Shown piece after piece: positions 1 through 4,182 of a DNA stretch of 6,303 nt (position 1 is the stretch's first letter; each line of letters opens with the position of its first letter). Source of the stretch: Micromonosporaceae bacterium (GTDB taxonomy: Bacteria > Actinomycetota > Actinomycetes > Mycobacteriales > Micromonosporaceae); assembly GCA_019690055.1 (NCBI GenBank), contig JADGGF010000276.1:1-6303 (forward strand), read 5' to 3'. The position numbers were made by a program, and so were the translations under genes. Under the pieces are notes generated by a model. That model was not told the DNA's origin. It searched no databases and worked only from the letters and a program-made list of their open reading frames with translations.

Positions 1-1
1 G

Positions 2-487
2 TTCAACACGGTTCTGGGCTGGGTCGGGCTGGGGCCGTACCAATGGCTGTCGGACCGGACGCTCGTCATGCCGGCCCTCGTGCTGGAGGCGACGTGGGCC
101 GCGGCGGGGGGAACGGTCATCATCTATCTCGCCGCGCTCATCGGCGTTCCCGGTGAGTTGTACGACGCGGCCGAGGTCGACGGGGCCGGCGTCTGGCGGA
201 AGCTGTGGCACGTGACCCTGCCGCACCTGCGCGGCGTCCTCTACATCACCCTCATCCTGCAGATCATCGCGACCGCCCAGGTGTTCCTCGAGCCCTTCCT
301 GTTCACCGGCGGTGGTCCGGCTAACTCGACCCTGACGATCCTGCTCATGATCTACAACTACGCGTTCGGCCGGTCCCTGGGCGGCAACTACGGTGCGGCG
401 ACGGCTCTGTCCCTCATGCTCGCCGCGTTCCTCGCCCTGCTGTCGCTGGTGTACTTCAAGCTCACGTCCCGCTGGAGCACGTCGTGA
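2..487 (+). CDS. Carbohydrate ABC transporter permease, MalF/UgpA type (5' partial)
   Basis: This is the C-terminal part of an inner-membrane subunit of a binding-protein-dependent sugar importer. The reading frame is open from base 2, so the true start lies outside the window; the ATG at 68 is internal. The cytoplasmic EAA loop that docks on the ATPase is visible at about bases 161-232: YDAAEVDGAG, then a conserved LP (TLPHL). It is flanked by hydrophobic membrane segments, and a FTGGGP motif typical of MalF/UgpA-like permeases follows at about bases 301-318. The gene ends in TGA at 485-487, overlapping the GTG start of the next permease by four bases, so the two are almost certainly co-translated. 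No ATPase or binding protein is in the window. Actinobacterial sugar importers often share an ATPase encoded elsewhere (MsiK), so its absence is not odd. The substrate is inferred only from context (xylo- or arabinoxylo-oligosaccharides). Confidence 0.93.
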   Translation, partial: FNTVLGWVGLGPYQWLSDRTLVMPALVLEATWAAAGGTVIIYLAALIGVPGELYDAAEVDGAGVWRKLWHVTLPHLRGVLYITLILQIIATAQVFLEPFLFTGGGPANSTLTILLMIYNYAFGRSLGGNYGAATALSLMLAAFLALLSLVYFKLTSRWSTS

Positions 488-1482
488 CCGGCCACCACGT
501 TCGTACGATGACGAGACCCGTGGCTCGAGACGAGAGCCGCCCGACGGCGCCGGCCGCGTCGGGGCCGGTGCGGCAGGCGCGGCCTCGCCGGACCTCGGCC
601 TTCGACGCCGCCCGCGGATACCTGTCGGACCAGGACTGGCGCCGGCCCAGCGTCAGCGTCACGGTGAAGACGCTGCACGTGATCCTGCTCGCGCTGCTGG
701 TCATCGTCGGCGTCGGGCCGATGCTGCTGCTCGCCAAGTACGCGATCACGCCGACGCAGGACATCATCCGGACGCCGCTGGCGGTCTTTCCCCACGGGGT
801 CCGCTGGGAGAACCTGGTCGAGGCGTGGAACGACGTCGAAATCAGCAAGTATTTCCTCAATACGATCTGGCTCGCGGCCGGATCGTGGTTCGTGCAGCTG
901 CTCGTGGCGACCACGGGTGGCTACGTGCTGTCCGTCCTGCGCCCTCGGTGGGGCAAGGTTGTCCATGCCCTGGTGATCACGACGCTCTTCGTCCCGAGCG
1001 TTGTCCTGCTCGTCCCGCTGTACCTGACGATCCTCAACCCACCCCTCCTGGGCACCTCGCTCATCAACAACTTTTTCGCGGTCTGGCTGCCGTCCGGGGC
1101 GAGCGCGTTCAACGTGGTGCTCATGAAGCGGTTCTTCGACAACCTCCCGCGGGAGGTCTTCGAGGCGGCCCAGATAGACGGCGCGGGTCCGTTCCGGCTC
1201 TTCTGGTCGATTGTCCTGCCCATGTCCAAGCCGATCATCGGTGTGGTGTCGGTGTTCGCGTCGATCGCGAGTTGGAAGGATTTCCTCTGGCCGATGCTCG
1301 TGCTCAAGAACCCGTCCGGTCAGCCGCTGTCGGTGCGGCTGCCCGCCATCCAGGCGCAGACTGACCTGGGCGTGTTCCTCGCGTCGCTGGCCATCTCCAC
1401 CCTCATTCCGGTCGTCTTCTTCCTCATCTTCCAGCGGCTGTTCCTCTCCGGCCCCGGGCTCGGCGGGGCAGTCAAGGGCTGA
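484..1482 (+). CDS. Carbohydrate ABC transporter permease, MalG/UgpE type
   Basis: Second inner-membrane permease of the importer, 332 residues from the GTG at 484. An in-frame ATG at 508 would shorten it by eight residues; GTG is preferred because the GTGA overlap with the upstream stop is a standard coupling arrangement. Residues 1-60 are hydrophilic, Arg/Pro-rich and cytoplasmic. Hydrophobic segments follow at about 62-85, 127-152, 161-183, 192-215, 251-268 and 297-321, which fits the six-helix MalG fold. The EAA loop is at about 224-246 (FEAAQIDGAG, then IVLP), the site that contacts the nucleotide-binding subunit. The MKRFF segment before the loop is also typical of the family. Both permeases carry the family EAA-xxDGAG signature, so the pair should form one heterodimeric channel. 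Substrate specificity cannot be read from the permease; xylan-derived sugar is an inference from the neighbouring xylanase. Confidence 0.95.
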   Translation: MTGHHVRTMTRPVARDESRPTAPAASGPVRQARPRRTSAFDAARGYLSDQDWRRPSVSVTVKTLHVILLALLVIVGVGPMLLLAKYAITPTQDIIRTPLAVFPHGVRWENLVEAWNDVEISKYFLNTIWLAAGSWFVQLLVATTGGYVLSVLRPRWGKVVHALVITTLFVPSVVLLVPLYLTILNPPLLGTSLINNFFAVWLPSGASAFNVVLMKRFFDNLPREVFEAAQIDGAGPFRLFWSIVLPMSKPIIGVVSVFASIASWKDFLWPMLVLKNPSGQPLSVRLPAIQAQTDLGVFLASLAISTLIPVVFFLIFQRLFLSGPGLGGAVKG

Positions 1483-1546
1483 CCGGCGCCCGCTGCGGCC
1501 GAACGACACGCCGCTGATGAGGCCATCGAGCGCGGGCCGGGCCGGT

Positions 1547-1585
1547 CCGAATGTTCGGTTGAGTTTTCCGAAACTTTCTGGGAGC
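1547..1585 (+). promoter_or_regulatory. Paired LacI-type operator/promoter module upstream of the hydrolase
   Basis: Two dyads lie about 21-22 bp apart, roughly two helical turns. Site 1 is CCGAATGTTCGG (1547-1558), with perfect 5-bp arms. Site 2 is CCGAAACTTTCTGG (1568-1581), a CGAAA-C-TTTC palindrome with one end base changed. TTGAGT (1559-1564) and GAGCCT (1582-1587), 17 bp apart, could be weak -35 and -10 boxes, putting site 2 in the spacer and site 1 against the -35. The whole segment aligns without gaps to 3851-3889 upstream of the xylanase. The dyads and alignment are direct observations. Promoter boxes are tentative, and binding by the neighbouring LacI protein is inferred. Confidence 0.72.
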
Positions 1586-1662
1586 CTCCTGATAGCCGAC
1601 CGCCCACCCGCGCGCCAACCGTCCGCGATCAGGGTGGCGACACACCGGGGCGGTTCACGACC

Positions 1663-1670
1663 GAGGGAGG
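1663..1670 (+). promoter_or_regulatory. Ribosome binding site fixing the hydrolase start
   Basis: GAGGGAGG lies five bases before the ATG at 1676. This strong Shine-Dalgarno match settles the start codon, and therefore the conclusion that the protein begins without a hydrophobic leader. No earlier in-frame start has a comparable site. Confidence 0.85.
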
Positions 1671-1675
1671 CCGTC

Positions 1676-2539
1676 ATGCCGCACACGGACGGGGGCACCG
1701 GCGTTGACCAGCCTGCAGCCGACCCACCGGCCGGTCCATCCACCCCGGTATCGACCCGCGCCAACCCGTACGAGCGGGGACCCGACCCGACGCTCACCAG
1801 CGTCGCGGCCGACTTCGGTCCGTTTGCCCCGGAGCAGCTGTCCGTGCCGCCGGGCCACGGCTTCAACGGTGGGTACATCTACTACCCGACCGACACCGGC
1901 CGGCTGTTCGGGGCGGTCGCGATCGTGCCGGGATACACCGCTTTGTTCGCCGACGAAGAGGCCTGGATGGGACCGCGGTTGGCGTCCTTCGGGTTTGTCG
2001 TGATCGGCATCGAGACCAACAGCCGCAAGGACTGGGACCGTGCCCGGGGAGCGCAGTTGCTCGCTGCGTTGGACTACCTCACGCACCACAGCGCGGTCCG
2101 TACGCGGATCGATGCGAGCCGGTTGGCGGTGATTGGCCACTCCATGGGGGGCGGTGGTGCGTTCGCCGCGGCCGCCCGGCGTCCGTCGCTCAAGGCGGCC
2201 GTCGGGTTGGCGCCGTACTTCCCGTCGGGAGATCTCGCCACCGTCCGGGTACCGACGTTGATCATTGGCGGTCAGAACGATACGACTGTCACTCCGTCCT
2301 ACTTGGACGATTTGTACGCTTCACTGCCCGCCCGGACGCCCAGCGCTTACCTGATGCTCGCCGATGCCGATCATCTCTTCGCGACAAAGCCGAATACGGT
2401 CGAGATGCGGCTGCTCATTCCCTGGCTCAAGATATTCGTCGACAACGACACTCGGTACACCCAGTTCCTGTGCCCGTTGGCCGACCACCGTGGGATCTCG
2501 CAGCACCGAGTGACGTGCCCGCTCGTGCCGACGGCGTAG
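1676..2539 (+). CDS. Cutinase/polyester-hydrolase-family alpha/beta hydrolase lacking a signal peptide
   Basis: A 287-residue serine hydrolase of the actinobacterial cutinase group (Thermobifida cutinase/PET hydrolase family), which cleaves ester bonds in cutin-like polyesters and small esters. From residue 29 it carries the family's mature N-terminus (ANPYERGPDPT). The nucleophile elbow GHSMGGGG gives Ser156. Asp202 (IIGGQND) and His233 (DADH) complete the triad. Tyr87 and Met157 are the likely oxyanion-hole residues. The C-terminus keeps the FVDNDTRYTQFLC motif and a Cys266-Cys281 pair matching the family disulfide. Oddities: residues 1-28 are hydrophilic and Pro-rich, not a signal peptide; the family's active-site Trp is Tyr181; and the positions of the three calcium ligands known in TfCut2 appear to be Gln200, Ala229 and Ser275. 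It sits 193 bp after the permeases with its own operator-like sites. Family membership is firm. Activity on cutin, PET or acetylated xylan is not shown by sequence. Confidence 0.94.
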   Translation: MPHTDGGTGVDQPAADPPAGPSTPVSTRANPYERGPDPTLTSVAADFGPFAPEQLSVPPGHGFNGGYIYYPTDTGRLFGAVAIVPGYTALFADEEAWMGPRLASFGFVVIGIETNSRKDWDRARGAQLLAALDYLTHHSAVRTRIDASRLAVIGHSMGGGGAFAAAARRPSLKAAVGLAPYFPSGDLATVRVPTLIIGGQNDTTVTPSYLDDLYASLPARTPSAYLMLADADHLFATKPNTVEMRLLIPWLKIFVDNDTRYTQFLCPLADHRGISQHRVTCPLVPTA

Positions 2540-2550
2540 GTGGGTCGGGC

Positions 2551-3579
2551 TTAACGGCTCGGTGGAGCGGTACTGCCGCGGACGACGAGTTCCGTGGCGA
2601 GCTCCTGCCGCTTTGAGCGAGGCTCGACCCCGTCGGCCAGGTCCAGGATCATGCGGGCGGCGGTTGCCCCCATGTCGCGAAGCGGTTGGCGGACCGTGGT
2701 CAGCGGCGGTACCAGCCACTGGTCGATCAGGTAATCGTCGTATCCGACCACGCTGAGATCCTCGGGGATGCGCAGGCCCGCCTGGCTGGCGGCGTGGTAG
2801 ACGCCGATGGCCATCCCATCGTTGAGGGCGAAGATCGCCGTCGGTGGATCGGGGAGCCGAAGGAGGGCCGCGGCCTGGCTCAGTCCACCCTCGATCTCGA
2901 ACCTCCCGTCTCGGATGAGGGCCCGATCGATCGCAACGCCCGCGGCGTCCAGCGCCGCGCGATACCCATCGAGGCGGGCCCGACTGCACAGCGCCCAGCT
3001 CGGACCGGTGATCATGCCGATGCGGCGATGCCCGAGCTCGAGGAGATACCGGGTGGCGGAAAGCCCACCGAGCCAGTCGGTGGAGCCGACGGACAGGACG
3101 TCATCCCCGGGCACGCCGGTCGGATCGACGACGACGAACGGGATGTCGCTGTCGGCGAGCAGGGTCCGTTGCTCGACGGACAGGTCGGAGAAGACCGGAA
3201 TGACGCCCATCGGACGGCGACTGAGCACCCCCTCGATCCACTCCCGGCGGGGCGTCTGTTTCCCCTGCGACTCCGAGACCACCACCGCCAGGTGGTGCTC
3301 CTCGGCGACCCGCTCGACGCCGTTGATGATTTCGATGGGGTAGACCCCGACGAGCTCGTGGAACACCAGCTCGATCAGGGCTGACCGCTTGGTGATCTTC
3401 CGCTTCTGCCGGTACCCGTGCTCGTGGAGCACCTTCAGTACGTGCGCCCGGGTCTCGGCGGCAATGTCGGGCCGGCCATTGACCACCTTGGAGACGGTCG
3501 GCGCCGACACACCGGCCAGCCGGGCGATCTCGGCGATCGTCGGCTGGGAGCGCGGTGTCTCGGAGCCGCTCTTCGCCAC
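2551..3579 (-). CDS. LacI/GalR-family transcriptional repressor, probable xylan-regulon regulator
   Basis: A 342-residue sugar-responsive DNA-binding repressor. The N-terminal helix-turn-helix spans about residues 13-36 (TIAEIARLAGVSAPTVSKVVNG), with Ala26-Pro27 at the two specificity positions of the recognition helix. A periplasmic-binding-protein-like effector domain runs from about 67 to 338, with the usual C-terminal signatures (DLSVVGYDD at about 274-282, PPLTTVRQP at about 291-299). The hinge between them (about 57-66, RQKRKITKRS) lacks the usual PNxxARxL pattern. The start is GTG at 3577-3579; the bases before it have no Shine-Dalgarno match on this strand, and a TAGACT box seven bases upstream suggests a leaderless message. 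The gene is divergent from the xylanase and converges on the hydrolase, leaving 11 bp between stops. An operator-like palindrome lies in its own promoter, so autoregulation is likely. The inducer is unknown; xylo-oligosaccharide is inferred from context. Confidence 0.95.
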   Translation of the reverse strand: MAKSGSETPRSQPTIAEIARLAGVSAPTVSKVVNGRPDIAAETRAHVLKVLHEHGYRQKRKITKRSALIELVFHELVGVYPIEIINGVERVAEEHHLAVVVSESQGKQTPRREWIEGVLSRRPMGVIPVFSDLSVEQRTLLADSDIPFVVVDPTGVPGDDVLSVGSTDWLGGLSATRYLLELGHRRIGMITGPSWALCSRARLDGYRAALDAAGVAIDRALIRDGRFEIEGGLSQAAALLRLPDPPTAIFALNDGMAIGVYHAASQAGLRIPEDLSVVGYDDYLIDQWLVPPLTTVRQPLRDMGATAARMILDLADGVEPRSKRQELATELVVRGSTAPPSR

Positions 3580-3585
3580 GGCAGG

Positions 3586-3591
3586 AGTCTA
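3586..3591 (-). promoter_or_regulatory. Candidate -10 box of the repressor gene (leaderless transcript)
   Basis: On the minus strand the hexamer TAGACT (TAnnnT type) ends seven bases before the GTG start codon. Initiation at the usual distance would put the transcript's 5' end at or next to the start codon. This agrees with the absence of a Shine-Dalgarno sequence. The matching -35 region (about 3609-3615, TTCGAT) is weak and overlaps the CGAAACTTTCG palindrome. Confidence 0.5.
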
Positions 3592-3600
3592 ACCGGTTTA
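3590..3600. promoter_or_regulatory. AACCGGTT palindrome in the repressor promoter
   Basis: AACCGGTT (3591-3598) is a perfect 8-bp palindrome centred on CpG, the form of a classical LacI/GalR operator core. It lies between the candidate -10 box and the CGAAACTTTCG site, about 22 bp centre to centre from the latter. It could be a second autoregulatory operator or the site of another regulator. Its short length leaves room for chance. Confidence 0.4.
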
Positions 3601-3611
3601 CCCAGCGTGAT

Positions 3612-3622
3612 CGAAACTTTCG
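3612..3622. promoter_or_regulatory. Perfect CGAAACTTTCG operator-like palindrome in the repressor promoter
   Basis: An 11-bp dyad with 5-bp arms (CGAAA/TTTCG) around a single central base, about 33 bp upstream of the repressor start and overlapping its likely -35 region. It is the best copy of the motif also found upstream of the hydrolase and xylanase. Xylan-responsive LacI-type regulation through CGAAA/TTTCG-type sites has, to my knowledge, been described in streptomycetes. Autorepression is the natural reading here. Confidence 0.72.
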
Positions 3623-3696
3623 GCCCGATCCGGCGAGTCGCGCCTCGGCCGAACGGCCCGGCGGGTGCCTGACCGGGGCCGGACTCGCGGCCCATT

Positions 3697-3708
3697 CAGG
3701 TTCACCTG
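3697..3708. promoter_or_regulatory. CAGGT-TC-ACCTG palindrome
   Basis: A 12-base dyad with perfect 5-bp arms in otherwise featureless GC-rich DNA, remote from either candidate promoter. It does not resemble the CGAAA/TTTCG sites. It could be a binding site for another regulator, or chance. Confidence 0.2.
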
Positions 3709-3786
3709 GTGCGTCGGTACCGGCTTCGGGGCGCGGCCGGGCGCGCTTGAGCTGGCTGGGGTGGCTTGGATGCCCGGCCCGAAACT

Positions 3787-3827
3787 GCGGCCCCTGTGGT
3801 TGTGCGGCCCGCACAGGAGTGGGCCGC
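3787..3827. other. Intergenic hairpin
   Basis: GCGGCCC (3787-3793) pairs with GGGCCGC (3821-3827), and CTGTG (3794-3798) pairs with CACAG (3812-3816), leaving a small one-sided bulge. An alternative inner hairpin, TGTGCG/CGCACA, lies at 3801-3815. There is no T tract, and no gene ends nearby on either strand, so it is not a standard terminator. It sits just upstream of the xylanase operator module and should not be in the xylanase transcript if the proposed promoter is right. Role unknown. Confidence 0.4.
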
Positions 3828-3850
3828 TGGGCCGGACGCGCCGATCAACT

Positions 3851-3889
3851 TCGAACTTTCGCTTGAGATCGTCGCAACTTTCTGGAAGC
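3851..3889 (+). promoter_or_regulatory. Paired LacI-type operator/promoter module upstream of the xylanase
   Basis: Site 1 is TCGAACTTTCG (3851-3861) and site 2 is CGCAACTTTCTGG (3873-3885), about 21-22 bp apart as in the hydrolase module. TTGAGA (3863-3868) and AAGCAT (3886-3891), separated by 17 bp, are plausible -35 and weak -10 boxes, so a bound repressor would cover the polymerase site. Both dyads are less perfect than the copy at 3612-3622. The module ends about 180 bp before the start codon. The similarity to 1547-1585 is direct; regulation by the adjacent LacI protein is inferred. Confidence 0.72.
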
Positions 3890-4058
3890 ATAGACGACAG
3901 CCGAGCCGTGTTACCGCTAACATCGTTGGTTGGTGATGCGGGCGCCGAGCCTGGCCACGAGCCGGTGCGGCGTCGGTGCTCGGTGCGGTCCGGGTCGTCG
4001 CCGTTCCGTCCACGCCCGGGTCCCGTCCCACTCATCAACTTCCGTCCCTGTCTCGGTT

Positions 4059-4064
4059 GGAGGG
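4059..4064 (+). promoter_or_regulatory. Ribosome binding site of the xylanase
   Basis: GGAGGG lies four bases before the ATG at 4069. It supports this start, which also yields a complete signal peptide. Confidence 0.85.
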
Positions 4065-4068
4065 CCGA

Positions 4069-4182
4069 ATGACTTCTCCGATCAGTCCCCCCAGACGCCG
4101 TCTCCGGAAGCTCGTGCTTTCGGGCGCGGCCGCGCTCGCGGTGACCGTCCCCGCGGTCGTGGTCGTCAGTCTCGCCAATGCG
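4069..4182 (+). other. Signal peptide of the xylanase, with Tat-like features
   Basis: Codes for residues 1-38. The N-region has RRRLRKLVL (residues 9-17 begin R-R-R-L-R-K), which loosely fits the twin-arginine pattern R-R-x-hydrophobic-x-K. The core from about 15 to 35 is strongly hydrophobic and the cleavage site is ANA|AE. Cleavage after 38 puts the two catalytic Glu residues exactly 38 positions past their recalled mature XlnA numbers (128 and 236). Sec or Tat export cannot be decided by eye. Confidence 0.8.

Larger units (their letters stand above)
1483..1675 (+). other. Intergenic regulatory region between permease and hydrolase (193 bp)
   Basis: No ORF with coding character fills this stretch. 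It contains two palindromic operator-like sites (1547-1558 and around 1569-1579), a possible promoter, and a purine-rich ribosome binding site just before the hydrolase. I see no convincing terminator for the permease operon: there is a GC-rich run at about 1529-1546 but no T tract. Read-through from the permeases into the hydrolase is therefore possible alongside its own promoter. The hydrolase frame is open further upstream, but those codons overlap the permease and show no start with a ribosome binding site or export signal. Confidence 0.7.
3580..4068. other. Divergent regulatory region between repressor and xylanase (489 bp)
   Basis: No coding sequence is supported here. From the repressor side it holds a -10-like box, an AACCGGTT palindrome and a perfect CGAAACTTTCG palindrome. 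In the middle (about 3625-3850) it is GC-rich with one small palindrome (3697-3708) and one sizeable hairpin (3787-3827). On the xylanase side it holds the paired operator module (3851-3889), then an untranslated leader of about 170 bases if transcription starts near 3898. Short ORFs in the region lack ribosome binding sites and family signatures. Confidence 0.8.

Noticed and set aside
1501..1560. Possible rho-independent terminator after the second permease
   Set aside because: GC-rich with short self-complementary runs but no stable stem followed by T residues. The clearest dyad (1547-1558) is better explained as an operator.
1211..1675. Upstream extension of the hydrolase frame
   Set aside because: The first part overlaps the permease in another frame and is Ser/Arg-rich shadow. 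No ribosome binding site or signal peptide is present, and the strong site at 1663-1670 selects the ATG at 1676.
388..1878. 496-codon open frame on the minus strand across the permeases and hydrolase start
   Set aside because: Highly charged, Arg/Gly/His-rich low-complexity translation, antisense to well-supported permease coding. This is the usual long shadow frame of GC-rich coding DNA.
1676..2539. Calling the hydrolase a PETase
   Set aside because: Family membership is clear, but the Trp-to-Tyr change and lack of an export signal make PET activity speculative. Sequence alone cannot show it.
3890..4068. Riboswitch or attenuator in the long xylanase leader
   Set aside because: Only short complementary pieces were seen (for example CCGAGC with GCTCGG), with no known riboswitch core and no leader-peptide pattern.
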